Below, in pieces: positions 1-11,990 of a DNA stretch of 64,000 nt; position 1 is the stretch's first letter, and each line of letters opens with the position of its first letter. Location: the NCBI GenBank assembly GCA_948146395.1, contig OX411554.1, positions 43,351,869 through 43,415,868 on the forward strand. Reading direction: 5' to 3'. A program made the translations under genes and the position numbers. The notes beneath the pieces are model-generated. The model did not search any database. It was not told the origin of the DNA and saw nothing but the letters and a program-made list of their open reading frames with translations. This stretch comes from Fragum whitleyi (taxonomy: Eukaryota > Mollusca > Bivalvia > Cardiida > Cardiidae).

Positions 1-2426
1 ATTTCTTTTATGCTAAATATGCATAACGTTAAATACGCATATGCGTAAAAGTTACTTTTTATGTTGCCGCATCGAAAGATTGTAGCATATTATTTTGCCA
101 ACATCTGTCTGTCTGTTTGTCTTCAAAACCCTTACTTCTTTAACATGAAACAATAAGGAAAGGTAGTTAACAAAGTTCAATGTCAAAATTTTGAACCCTT
201 TTCCCAAAACCTGCGAAGTAAATAATTTCTTACAACTTCTATCCTTTTAAAGCTAGAGTTCTTATACTTGGTATGTTGCTAACTAAAAGCAACAAACAAC
301 CTGGAATGGACATTTCACTAGGTTCGTGGTAAAAACTCTAACCCAAAACTTAACAAAAAGGTTACAGTTTAAGTTAAATCCTATCCGCCTGCGTGTAATA
401 GACGCCATGATAGAAGTGTAATCGTTATCCCCGAAACTTAACCTGTCAAATTAATTTTCCAAGTTACAGTCATGTTCGATATAAATAATTTTTTATCAAG
501 GTCTATCTCAGTTATAATCACAGTTTCATATCTTGTAATAGCTAAATAAAGCAGTTATTCATTTTACCCCACGTTTTTTCTTACAATTTCGCTGTGAAAA
601 AAGAAAATCAAACAAGTAAATATGAAATAAGAATGAATATATATAAACAAACAGCTATATAACTGAAAAAGAAAGGGGAGAAAAATATGGGCGATATAAT
701 CGCTATAACAGAAGACAGAGCATGTCTCATTTACAGCAATTACGGCACCCAACAATCCGAAAAATATATTGAGAAACCTTGGTTAGCACTGTTGGGGTTC
801 GTTTCCTTGGAGACGTTGGGAGACTATTACTACTTAAATAGGCACGATAGGCGATCCATCAGTTGCTCGGTGTGCCCCCCTCCACAAGGACTTTATGCAT
901 GTGTATCCGTTTGTTCATACTAATAACGATAGGAGTTTTGTTTGACCCATTTTCTCGCATTGGAGTTTCACTACTATTTTCTTATCACCATTTTTGTTCT
1001 ATTTTGGTATTTAAAAAAGCTTTTAAAGAAATTTTGTAGTTCCCGCATGCATTGGAAAAACTATGACATAGAGAGTAAGAACTTCCGGTCATATTACTTT
1101 ACAATGCTGTTTCCTCATCGTAACAGCATCCAAAGCATAGCACCTAGAGCTTTTAAAATCGATGTTTTAACCTTACAATAGCACAAGGTATAACGTGCCA
1201 CGGTGACACCAGAAGGTTCGTGGACACCTGGTCGATTTTTTTCGATACGGAACTAATGGTGGAGTAAGTTTTTTACTGATTTGTAAACCAAAACGATCAT
1301 TATCATTTCAATTTTTAATACCACTGTCGAGGTAAATGATTCTTCTTTTGGGAAATAAACGTAGAAGGTTACAACTAAGCGAATTGAGCGAGTTTTAGCC
1401 GTAGGAGTGAGTTGCTTTGCTTTTTTTAGGTTTGTCACTAACTTTTTGCCAAACAAACAAATTATTCTTCATTTATTGCATTTGTATAAGAGCATTTATG
1501 TATCCTCTACACGCATACCAAATTTCTCAGCGAAAGATCCACGTAAAGCGAAGATAATCGTACATTTATAGGCCTGGGTAGAGGAAAGTATTATAACAAG
1601 ACACCCTGTGAATTTTTAGCGATTGGAAATGGACACCACAGTTAAGAGAAGTTGTGATAGCTGTGACACCTACCTTTAAATCATCCATTTCCCTCCCTAA
1701 TCGCTCAAGTATTGACAGTTTTTATAGCGAGCACCGCAAGCGCTTTCCAAAAATAACCCGGTTTCTAGGCAACAAAAGCGACCCAAAGCTTAATCCAAGA
1801 AAACACATTTAGATTTATAAAATGAAGTAAAAAAAATGTTATTCATCCACCCCGCCCTCCAGATTGTCAAATATCCGAATTAAACGAAAATTACGAGATT
1901 TTCGAAAAAGAACGATAATGGGCAAGCTATGCGTTTGCTAGTCACATTGTGACGCTGCTGGCAAATTATTTCAAGCGCCCCAAGCAAGCATACCGTTCAG
2001 GATAGGAAAGCAAGAAGGTAACGTTCGCTAGCGCTTTGCTTTCCTAAACGCAGGGCTTATTTAAGCTGAAGTTTCGGAGTTTAATCGTCTTAGGTTGATT
2101 TGTTAACAATCAGATGACATTTTCAGTATATAAAAAAGGTATTTTAGGAATCTGTCAGACCTATAAAAATGACGCGAATTATTTTCCCATTTCTTATATC
2201 ATTGATTTATTTATTTTTTTTATTTATTTATTTTTTTATTTTATTTTTTTACATTCTGTACATCAAACATAAAGCAATGTGACAAAATTTAAGTACTTTT
2301 AATACTGTCTTTATTTTTCTGCTTTTGTTTCAAGTGGCGTTTCAATAGCTTTTCGATTATTGTCGTTCATTTATTGGTGGGAAACAAATGATGCATGTCA
2401 GATGGCAATGGTCATTTGAAAGTTGA
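1..2426. other. Gene-free AT-rich flank, no supported gene
   Basis: I see no exon with family similarity or convincing splice signals here. Short open frames at 687-923 and 942-1181 show no recognisable domain. Positions 58-130 resemble a degenerate head of the 'atgcccccgtatcgagagat' repeat family (ATG...GCC, GAAAGAT, GCATATTATTTT, TCTGTCTGTCTG). A T-rich low-complexity run lies at 2201-2250. Confidence 0.5.
1975..2060. repeat. Foldback fragment ending in CGCAGGGCTTA
   Basis: An imperfect dyad pairs GGAAAGCAAG on the left with GCTTTGCTTTCC on the right. It closes with AAACGCAGGGCTTA, which resembles the right end of the foldback element at 47798-47942 (AACGCAGGGCTG). It is probably a diverged member of the same MITE-like family. 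Confidence 0.4.
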
Positions 2427-2480
2427 GCACGCTAGTGTTGCACGTTACCAACTGAGCTAGAAAATATGGACGGACACTTA
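2427..2480 (-). repeat. tRNA-like SINE head fragment
   Basis: Read on the minus strand, this holds CTAGCTCAGTTGGTAACGTG, a match to a tRNA/SINE A-box. No B-box or body is clear downstream on that strand, so this is a degenerate SINE head, not a tRNA gene. Confidence 0.3.
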
Positions 2481-2939
2481 TACAATTTTTGCCAGGTTGT
2501 TTTGGTTGATTGCAGACCGGTATTTTTCTCATCAATGGCCCCACTTAGGTTATAGCAATTATACCTCGACCGACTTCTTTCGGTTGATACTGATGGCGCG
2601 ACCAAGGACGGTTGTGCTACATTTGATCTGTTTACATTAATGATACGGAACAACAAGGATAAAAACCTAAATGATTCCATACACTAATCGTTATTAACAA
2701 TCATTTGAAATTTCCAGCCAACTTTCCAAAATTAATATTAGATGTGGAAAGTCGATACCAATGAATATCAAATTGACGAATACATTATTTCGTTAATGAT
2801 ATATTTGTGTTCCGACTCCCTAATATGAACCATCTGGGAATCCAAATTAAGATCATTAGAAAACGAGGTAGTTAGCAGCACAGGGTCACCAGGATCACAT
2901 TTAAAATATTCTTTAGTTAAAAGGGAAAATGATCATTCT

Positions 2940-3062
2940 AGTTGCAGAAAATCAACCAAGTGCGAAAAGGTTTGACCCTTGTAAGTCTGCGCATTCTGCG
3001 CTGACTAGGGTTATCAATCTACGCAATTCCAATATGGTTCCTTTTCGCATGACGGGTCACAT
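2940..3062 (+). repeat. Right part of a MITE ending CGCATGACGGGTCAC
   Basis: The segment GCGAAAAGGTTTGACCC, then TCTGCGCATTCTGCGCTGAC, then TTTTCGCATGACGGGTCAC matches the right part of the element at 47163-47388. It is also related to 52909-53162. It abuts the inverted satellite arm that starts just after it. Confidence 0.45.
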
Positions 3063-3227
3063 TTCATTACACCCCCTACGAAGTAATAGACTATGGGCTA
3101 CTGGGACCCCTGTTCCCCCCAGGGGGAATTTTGTACACTATGGTTTCTGAAAGGTACATGTATAAGCAACATTTTAAGACATGTTAGCACTTTGGCAAGT
3201 GGGGCTTTTGTAAGATACGTTACTTTG

Positions 3228-4262
3228 AAATCACCCACCCTAGATCCTTATTTAATGCTACATTTTGCTCCCTTTTTGTGAAATTCTTTGGCAGATTGCA
3301 ATGTTTAGTACTATCTCATGCATGATTCTTGAGTATGAGTGATAAAACATCCACAGAATCCTGCATGATTCAAGAAAATACATGAAATATACGTTACAAT
3401 AACAAAATTGTTTCTCAATATTTGCTTATATATAGATATTGGCATTTGGGCGCCAAAATATCCAAAGTCATCACTTGTTGGCAAAATTCACAAGATACTA
3501 TGATAAATTCTTATTTACATAGTTTATTTTGGCTTGCATTTTACTTGTTTTATACGTAAAAAATGAAAAAAAAAATGAGCACATGTCCTTTTAAACTCTT
3601 ATACAATGTAATTTCATATGTTGTTCATAAACAGAAAAGAGAATGGCATCTGCAATTTACTACTCTGATCTTGCATAATAACCCAAGACTATCTTTATAA
3701 CTGATATCCTTATAACAACAAAATGCTTTATGTCTTTATGTGATTAGCTTGAAATCACCCACCCTAGATCCTTATTAAATGCTACATTTTGCTCCCTTTT
3801 TGTGAAATTCTTTGAGCAGATTGCAATGTTTCGTACTATCTCATGCTTGATTCTTGAGTATTAGTGATAAAACATCTACAAAATCCTGTATGATTCAAGA
3901 AAATACATGAAATATACGTTACAATTACAAAATTGTTTCTCAATATTTGCCTACATAAAGATATTGGCGTTTGAGCGCCAAAATATTCAAAATGATCACT
4001 TGTTGGCAAAATTTACAAGATACTATGATAAATTCTTATTTACAAGGCTTATTTTGGCTTGCATATTACTTGTTTTATACGTAGAAATGAAAAATTTGAG
4101 CACATGTCCTTTCAAACTCTTTATACAATGTAATTTCATATGTTGTTGATAAACAGAAAAGAGAATGGCATCTGCAATTTACTACTATGATCATGCATAA
4201 TAAAACAAGAATATCATTTATAACTGATATCCTTATAACAACAAATGCTTTATGTCTCTGAG
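3228..4262 (+). repeat. 522-bp direct tandem duplication
   Basis: The block beginning GAAATCACCCACCCTAGATC at 3228 recurs at about 3750 with high similarity, including TTTGTGAAATTCTTTG, the ATATACGTTACAAT motif and CCTTATAACAACAAA near both ends. The copies differ by scattered substitutions and small indels. No protein is encoded. Confidence 0.8.
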
Positions 4263-6340
4263 GGAATGTTGAAACAAACGTTACCTCAAAATATTATACA
4301 ATAACCCGTTTAAACTGTTTTATTTTTTATCAATTGGGGTTAAAATTCTTTGAATTTATAGCTCTCGGTTCTGTTTCTTAGAAAATGCATCGGTACTGAA
4401 GACAAATGCGTGACCAACAAAAGATTTAAGATCCCCTAGCACTAATGGTATTAAAATTTAGACCTAAATTGAGAAGTCAATTTTATATCTTTGAACAGCA
4501 AAGAAGGAATTCTTATTAAATGCTAGTTTTTACATATTGCTTTTTAGTGTAAAGTGATAAATGACACAATTTGATTAAGTATTATTTGTAGTATCCCATC
4601 TCACAAAGTTAAAAATTTGATAAGCTTTAATATCATGATTTTGAAAAAGCCAAATCATTAATACATGTATATCCAATTGCTGTAATCGAAATACATACAC
4701 CCTTCTAAACCAGCACAGATCTTGATAATCATTTTAAACTAGAAATTACAAATATCTCAAAATATTCAATAAAAATACTGGCTTTTTGATAGATATGGAT
4801 ATGTATTTTGCATTGTACTATACCTATTGTTTAATTTCATCATAGGGAAATATATGTTCAGTGCAATTATATATCTATCAATCACACAATGCAGCATGAC
4901 AGCTAAGATAATTTAATTAATTGAAACTTTTTTTTCAAAATTACTTAGCAACTTAAGCATGTATATCATTTTTCTCTAATTTCGTGCATTGGTTTATTCG
5001 TTGCCTATAAATGTTTTGAAACAGAATACCGATGGTCATGATCTAGTAACGTATGTTACCATTTGTATGAAACAAGTAGCAATTATCTTAAATGCAATTC
5101 AGTATCAATACTGTAGCGATTTAAATCAAAATCATTGTTTTTCTTTGATTAATATGTTGGGGTTTTTTACTGAATGTTTTTCCAATTGGTTGTCTGGAAT
5201 GCTGGCCAAGTGGTTAGAATAAAACTTAAATGGTTAGTAGAAGAGTCTTGTACTTGTGCACATGAGAAAAATATGAGAGTTATGTCCAAGAACCATGAGT
5301 ATATTAATTAGAATGGGCATTCTTCAATTCTTTTCTCTACTTTAACACAAATTGCATATTGAAAGTCAGCCGACAATGTCACAGGCCATTTACACATAAA
5401 CACTCATAAAGCCCTTACAAGCATGTAACTTATAGACCCATCATGCAATTTCCTTATTTTTATGAATCAAGTCTTGGGTTGTATTTGAATGAGGGATTGA
5501 TATTGCTGAAACCCTATTGCTTAAGCAATTTATCACAATTCTTGTATTGTTTCAGAATGTAAGATATAAAAGGAGCGCTAATTTTATCTAAGATATGTCT
5601 CTTTCTGCATAAAAGTACTTGTAGTTTGTATCTAGTTCAAAGTTAAAGCATTTTAAGCATCTTTGTTTTACTAAAATCTTTACTTTTGTAAGAAATAATC
5701 ATATTCAAGAGAATTACAATTGGTGTGCATCTAATTGTCCTTTGGAAGCAGCAATGATGTTTGGTTTTCTAAACAAAGGTCTTCTAAATGTAACATACAT
5801 TACGCTCTTTGATAGCTAAACCAAAATGTATATGACAATGTTCTATTTATTTGAATATAAAATGGTCATACTCATTTAAATTTTCAGTAATGAACTGAGG
5901 TGCGCAGTTTTTTGGCAAAACTAGGGTTGCATGCATTGTACTTTTCATTCAATTGGAAACAATAGAGAGCTAAAATGCTTCAATGAATTTTCATGCCATT
6001 TTAAAAATATAACATCCTTATCAAGGTGGTTTATCCACCGAACCATGATTTCCTTGTACTTATCATACACGTCATTCCATTCATCACATCATCCTTTTAA
6101 AGCCTCTAGCTGCTTATACAACAAAATTGAATGATAATTAAATCGTTTGTACAGGCTGATGAAACCTAGCACCTTTGATATGGAGTCAAATGCGCTACCA
6201 AATCCAATGTGCTACCAACTGGGCTACGATCATGATCAACTCTAAGAAATATTTTTAACTTTTCTGTACTAAATGGATAGAAATATTGCTTAAAAATATT
6301 GTAGGAACATCTTTTTTCATCTATTTTTACAATTAAAACT
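4263..6340. other. AT-rich interior, no gene recognised
   Basis: This stretch has no recognisable coding exon. It sits between the inverted satellite arms. Around 6145-6240 the minus strand carries weak tRNA/SINE-like wording (CCCAGTTGGTAGCACATTGG). I see nothing else I can support. Confidence 0.4.
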
Positions 6341-6349
6341 GTCTCTTAT

Positions 6350-8272
6350 CATCAAAAGTAACGTATATAACATTTTTTATTCTAGTAATGTGAAAAAGAC
6401 TCTAACATAGAAGAAACCATAAGCTGCCTCAACATTGTGTCTGGAAGCTGCCCCAACATAGTGTTTGGTGCATTTCCTTCAACTATGATAGCGGCTCATA
6501 AATAATTATACCTATAAATAAGTGGTAACGAATTTTGCACACTTTTAAAACCACTATGAGTCTTGAAATGATTAAGATTTATATTGATACCTTAAAAATA
6601 CTTTAAACAGTTATGGTTTATAGTTATTTTAGACAATGAGGGATTTAACAATAATATCAATCAGATGAGCCTATGGTAATTGATGGGTTAATTGGTTACT
6701 TTAGAGTAACGTATTTTGCAAATAGCTTGATGGCCAGATGCATAAACAACAATATCTGCTGTCTCACGTAAAAGTTTTGGGTGACAACCGTCAGGTCCCA
6801 TACTTTTGCTAACGTTTAAATTTTCCAACTGCTTTTTCAATAATCCTGTGTTTGTGTCTAATGTAGTAATTGGAGTTCCTTGGTATCTAATGTCAAAAAC
6901 TGGTAATTGACGTGGAGGTTCATTTACAAATACTGACGCAAAGAATTCATTTAAAAGATCGGCTTTTTGTTTATCCTCCAAAGAACAGAAGTTTATATAA
7001 AAACACAGTACACAAACATTCAGTAGAGCATTGATGACTATAACATTTCTTTTGAATACATTAAATTAAAATGTAAATGTAACGTATTTTACTCCCATGC
7101 ATTGCTTGTAAGGGCTATATTTTTCAAGTCATAATATAAATGGGCTTCAAATACCTTTAGAATCACAAATATCATTAACAAAACACAATATCATTTAATT
7201 ATTAACTAAATTACAGGTAATTTCCATAACAAGACATACAACTAAAATTGTTATTTGAAAATGTTATGGGTTGGTTTCTTTTTAGTAACGTATCTCGCAT
7301 TTGCCCCAGTGGCCAAACTGCTAACAAGTTTCAAATTGTTCAATATTGCATATACTTTTAGGAAAGCATTGTTAACAATCTTCCCAATGGGCAGCTATGG
7401 AAAACTCATTTCTATATATGTGTCTTTCTTTTAAATTTAAAAGTAACGTATTTTACTTTCATATCATGCCTTTAAGGGGGTTTTATTACAAAGTATTACT
7501 ATGAATTTGCTCTACATACATTCAGCAACATAAATTTTGGAATTAAAGATCACTTCTGGTCATTTCAACTCATCTTTTCGCTGTACAAACCTAAAATCTT
7601 GTCTTGAAAATTTGATGAGTAATTAACTTTGAGGTAACGTATCTCACTAACGCCCCATTTGTCAGAGTGCTTACAAGTCTCAAAATGTTCTTTTTACCAT
7701 GGGCTATCAAACAGGCAATGCTAACGAAATTCCCAGTAAGGCAGGGATAGACATTTTATTACTATATTCATAGTTTTCTATAAAATTTAATGGTCGTATT
7801 TTACTGCAATATCACGACTATTAAGATGACCAGATTTTTTTTTAAAAAAAATCCATAAATAGACCCTACAAATAATCTGCAACACAAATATATGTATAAG
7901 AAATCAACTATTTGTCATTTTGACTTCATTTATTCATTTTTTTATTTATTTATTTTTTTTTTGTATTCTTTTAAAATTCATTTTCAAAATTTTGTGGGGT
8001 GTGATACTTTAAAGTAACGTATCTTACAAAAGCCCCTCTCGCCAGAGTGCTAACATGTCTCAAAATGTTCTACATTCCATGGACTTTCAGAAAATATTGT
8101 CTACAAAATTCCTCCTAGGGGGGACAAAACCCATTCTGGCTCATGGACTTATAGGGCTAACATGTCTTAAAATACTCGCAAGACAAAGGGCAATATTAAA
8201 AATATGGTCTGCAAAACTCCCTCTGGGGGTGAAACCCTTCTCAGCCCATGGCCTCATATTTTTGTTGTGAAA
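6350..8272 (+). repeat. Right satellite arm: A/B alternating monomers
   Basis: Type A monomers (GTAACGTATTTTAC) start near 7079 and 7441, with a mutated one near 7794. Type B monomers (GTAACGTATCT.., then a GCCCC and GTGCTAACA block) start near 7284, 7634 and 8013, with an older one near 6703. Spacing A to A is about 362 and 353 bp; B to B is about 350 and 379 bp. The last B unit carries an extra partial copy from about 8155 to 8265. Confidence 0.55.
6740..6981 (-). pseudogene. Non-LTR retrotransposon reverse transcriptase fragment
   Basis: The minus-strand frame reads KADLLNEFFASVF, then LENLNVSKSMGPDG.HPKLLRE. This is the start of a LINE reverse-transcriptase domain (the S.GPDG.P..LL motif) of the jockey/CR1-like type. 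The similarity stops after ETADIV, where the frame runs into satellite sequence containing the GTAACGTAT motif. It is therefore a truncated, dead scrap inside the satellite structure. The clade is not resolved. Confidence 0.75.
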
Positions 8273-8277
8273 ATGTC

Positions 8278-8530
8278 GTCCTAATGAATTCGATGGCTTC
8301 AATTACAAACGGCGTTATATGCTTCGCGGAATAAGTTGAATCCACAAATCATACATTCCTCGATTTGTTGCAAAATTTCAAGTTGCTTAATAAGTTTAAT
8401 GTGAAATCTGTGATTTTAAAATGCCGATTTATTAAACTCGTCATTTAAATAGATAAAAACTAGACAAAGTCTCGTTTATATCTGTTTCTAGATGACTCGT
8501 TTGATAAAATCGGTATTCAATGACCACTAA
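8278..8530. repeat. Foldback-type element related to 49425-49810
   Basis: It contains AAACGGCGTTAT and then a foldback: TTATTAAACTCGTCATTTA and AGATAAAAACTAGAC pair with GTCTCGTTTATATCT and AGATGACTCGTTTGATAAA. It ends CGGTATTCAATGACCAC, the reverse complement of the start of the element at about 49415. Confidence 0.5.
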
Positions 8531-8577
8531 TTAAATATCCTATAGTAGAGGTTGTTCAGAAAGAACGTTACGTTATC

Positions 8578-8880
8578 GTAAGCCCGATTAGCTCAGTTGG
8601 TAGAGCACCGGACTTCAAAATCATTGAGTTCGTCCGCGTGGGTTCGATTCCCGGGCTGGCACACTAACAAACTTATTGTCTTTTCGGATGAGACGTTAAA
8701 CCGAGGCCCCCGAGACGGTGCTTTACACAGAGCACGTTAAAGAACAATAGTGGATCTCAGCAGTAGTTTCGTCATGTATCCTTGCATTATCCCCCGGGCC
8801 GTAACAACTTACCGTCTTCTGTGGGCGTAGCTCATATGGACATATGCTACGGTAGCGACGTTAAGTAAACGGAAATACAT
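8578..8880 (+). repeat. tRNA-derived SINE
   Basis: The head has an A-box (TTAGCTCAGTTGGTAGAGCA) and a B-box (GGTTCGATTCC), with AGCCCG near the 5' end able to pair with CGGGCT. A long non-tRNA body follows, containing CTTTTCGGATGAGACGTTAA and ACCGAGGCCC. An oversized anticodon-to-B-box stretch and the attached body rule out a normal tRNA gene. The body block resembles conserved central domains of metazoan SINE superfamilies; which one is not settled here. Confidence 0.75.
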
Positions 8881-9189
8881 ACGCAATGTTATCGGTTTAC
8901 TCAACGATTTCAATGGCTACACACTCATTCTTTTTTTGTCTTGCACTATCATCACTAGGACTGGCGATGAGCAGGGAAGGAAGAAAACACTTGTCTGATC
9001 GATAGTGCTAAGTTCTACCATTACGCAAATTACGAAAGTGCGTAATACAAATTAATCCCTTTTCGCATCTTATTCAAAACGTAGTTACTTGGCGGATTTG
9101 ATTAGATGATTCACCAACCCTGAAATCATAAGAAAGGGGCGTATGGAGGGCATTTATCTTTTGTCCCAGTCCAATTGGATATCACCTTG

Positions 9190-9640
9190 TCTCATTTTTA
9201 AATCGGGCTGCGAAGCAGTCGATTTATAGATACCGTTTTCCAGAAATCCAGTCTGTTTGACCCACTACATTTTTACCATTATCTTCTGAGAAATGTGTTC
9301 AAACCAAATTATGTGTTTTCAAACACCGAAGAAACGGCCTTTTCAGTCACAATCTACAAACTTTGTTTTTATCTTATTTACTTTTCGACAAATAGAGAAG
9401 AGGCTAATACAAAATTCGATGTAATTTTCGCTTTTAGTAATTACCAGTTAGTACTTTCAGTGTTTATAACAAGATTTTCGGTTGAGTAAAGGAGTTAAAA
9501 CGTACAATAGGTTAACTGTATAATAAATTTGTAGCACTTACAATATTACTGCTCTGATGTTTTTCTCGAACGGTCATTTACCAGTTGTAGGGCTGACAAC
9601 CAATCAAATTCTGTTATGATTATCACTCGGTCAAAACCCA
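9190..9640. other. No gene recognised
   Basis: This is AT-rich sequence with a short open frame (9295-9489) lacking any recognisable domain. I see no splice context or repeat family I can name. Confidence 0.35.
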
Positions 9641-10330
9641 TGCGTAAATACAGACCACGTGGTAGATGCAAATGGACATCGTCTGCTCGAAATGTGTCAA
9701 TTAAGTTGTTTGTCATTGGTCAATAGTCGTCTGCACTCAAACAGAGAGCGTGGGAAGTTTACTTTTTGTTCGCGTGGTGGAATGAGTACTGTTGACTATC
9801 TTTTAACAAATAGAAATAATTTTGTAATTTTGAAATATTTGATTTCAATGAGCACTCTGATCACGCTCCAATCCTATTTTCAATAAATTCAAATTTGAGT
9901 ATAAAGAAAAATTATTCATCAACAAATAAACCGACAAAAACATACGATAAACTGATATAGGATAGCAGTAAGAGCGATCTATTTTCAGAACAACTCATGA
10001 ATAATCATAGAGTGCTGCTAGATTTAATCGATTGGTCAGAAACCAAAGATATAAATAGCATAGTTGGTGATTTCACGTGTTTCTTGATGGAAAAATGCAT
10101 TTACAGTATTTGGGTAAACCCAATGCTTGAAATACAAACATGTTGGTCATCAAAATTGTAAATAGTTTAATGAAAAATGTTTGTTGCTAAACAGGCTTTT
10201 AAACTCTATAGAGAAAGGAATAATATTAACAGACAAGCTTTTAGCTTGGCGCATGCTCATTATAACAACGTAAAAAATCTGCTAAGAAATAATTTAGACT
10301 AGCAGAGAGCTATCGAATCAGCAAACTTTC
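9640..10330 (+). pseudogene. LINE endonuclease-domain remnant
   Basis: The frame from 9659 reads VDANGHRLLEMCQ, LSLVNSRLHSNRERGKFTF and STVDYLLTNRNNF. This is the C-terminal part of an APE-type endonuclease of non-LTR retrotransposons (a G..LLE.C, VN.R, G.FTF, S.VDY order). After a small frame change it continues FNEHSDHAPILFSI near 9855, the family's SDH-P motif. Stops and frameshifts follow, so the copy is inactive. Confidence 0.7.
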
Positions 10331-11278
10331 AAAATCGGACCCACGAGGTTGATTGAGCTGGCGATGTCCTCGAAAAGATGGAGTGTTAAGACAAAAAACT
10401 CACAAATTGGACAAAGATTTTACCAACTTTTATTGTCCAAATTTGAGCCCTTTTGATTGGTGAACTATTGCACTATCCCAGCCTCTCAATGATGTCCGAT
10501 TTACAGTGCTGACAGCACTTTGATTTTTGTTGTTGTTGTTGTTCGCCTTTTGACTGCATATTATTAATTCAACGGTCGAATTCCGTGTAACGCGGCCTAT
10601 AGATGTTGATAAGCCCAAGAGTAACTTGGCCGTTGAATGTGAGACCTTATAACATGTTTAGGCCCTATGGCGGCATAGGAGGGAGATTTGGATAGGGTCT
10701 AGATACGATAACGTATCCCTCCTTTGATAATCTGATGAGAAAGTTGAAAGCTGCAACAAATAGGCCTAACAAATAGTAAATTGTAGCCCTCGACTGGCAG
10801 CTTATCAGAGAGAGTGGTGCATTATTGCAGCTATATAGGGTCTAGTCCCAAAACTGTATTACCACACTATCACGTACACTGCATTTTGCACCTGTAAAAT
10901 GTACAAAAAAACACAAAACTTAACATATTTCATAATCATATGCCAAAGTTATTCGATTGAGTCTACCGCCATGCAAATTAAAGTTGTAGGTACGATGTTT
11001 TCATACGCTAAAAAATTACCACAGCACGTGCATACCCGCGATGCCATAAACTCCTAATATAGATCTAGGAGTCTACTTATTATATTATTCAATAAGCAAC
11101 TGTATAGATCTAGTTGAAAATCACGAGGGTGTATGTTAGTAGTAAAGGGTTTTCATGAACATTCGGCATCGTGCCGTAATTTTACCAGGTAAAATTTTGA
11201 ATTCAACTCATTCATAAAATATTTCGTAGTCTGAGAAATCTTGGGGTCAAAGGGTAGGGCTGTCAAACTATAACGGAT

Positions 11279-11288
11279 GTGACGTCAC
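11279..11288. promoter_or_regulatory. CRE-type palindrome GTGACGTCAC
   Basis: A perfect cAMP-response-element palindrome lies 1.7 kb upstream of the zyxin coding start. It could mark the zyxin promoter, but the same TGACGTCA word also occurs inside repeats at 33656, 49643, 49661 and 60375. Function is speculative. Confidence 0.25.
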
Positions 11289-11825
11289 ACACCCATTTAT
11301 GGAGTCGAGTTCCTGCTTTGGCAATCTTGTGAAGTTGTGTTCGATATTTATCGACTATTCTATTGATCAATGGTGTATTAAATGAAAAGTGAATGTCAAC
11401 AAAGGTGCAGGGTAATATTCTGGTAATAGATGGATTGCTGTTTTATTTTTTCTTTCGTCCAGAAATGTCTTTCTGTAATGTACAGTACAGTTGTCAAAAT
11501 TTGTGAATGCACATACAAGATCGGAGCGATCAGGTTCTATTTTTTAAGAATTCGAAGAAATGCGAGACCTTTATTTGGGTAACGAGTTTATTTGTATTTG
11601 TTAGTGGTCTAAGAAAGGAGAGCAAGGTATTTGTAAAGAGACGTTTCGTACCATAATTTTTTCGAACCTAAGGTTTGCCTCTTTGGCATTTTCGTCGACG
11701 CAGAAATTTTAATTGTCTGTTACTAAAGCTCTAGTCAGACCAGATATAAACAGAATTTCTTACACATTGATCTTTGTTAAAATATTAAGAAAAATTCAGC
11801 TAAAACAATTGGTTAAATATTAGAT

Positions 11826-11990
11826 TGCCTATATAGCGCAGTTGTTAGAGCGCCGGTCTCCTTATCCAAAAGTCATTGTTTTGAGTTGTGATGAAAGAAG
11901 GTGTTTCCTTGGACATGAATCTTAATTGTCACTGCCTCTATCTACCAACTGTAAATGGTTAGCAGTGGATCAAAACCCTTACAAAAAGGA
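11826..11990 (+). repeat. Degenerate tRNA-like SINE
   Basis: ATAGCGCAGTTGTTAGAGCG resembles a SINE A-box. The B-box position is damaged (TTTTGAGTTGTGATG). The body is not similar to the SINE at 8578. Confidence 0.4.

Larger units (their letters stand above)
3058..8272. repeat. Large structure with inverted arms of a diverged dimeric satellite
   Basis: The left arm (about 3058-3227), read in reverse complement, matches the right arm (about 8003-8130) over roughly 120-170 bp. Both contain GTAACGTATCTTACAAAAGCC, GTGCTAACATGTCT.AAAATGTT, CTTTCAGAAA and ACAAAATTCC.CCT.GGGGGG. On the right, GTAACGTAT recurs at about 6358, 6703, 7079, 7284, 7441, 7634 and 8013. Two alternating types (A followed by TTTTAC, B followed by a GCCCC/TGC block) give an A-B dimer of roughly 355 bp. 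The interior is AT-rich and holds a 522-bp duplication and a LINE scrap. No transposase is visible. It may be a large non-autonomous transposon or a rearranged satellite block. Confidence 0.5.

Noticed and set aside
687..1181. Two adjacent plus-strand open frames (687-923, 942-1181)
   Set aside because: No recognisable domain, no splice context, and composition like the flanking AT-rich DNA. Length is within chance expectation.
6688..6981. A host gene on the minus strand with a 97-codon frame
   Set aside because: The protein is the start of a LINE reverse transcriptase, truncated and merged into satellite sequence.
8581..8663. Candidate functional tRNA gene
   Set aside because: The spacing between the anticodon region and B-box is too long, and a SINE body follows. 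A second copy with the same structure is at 53397.
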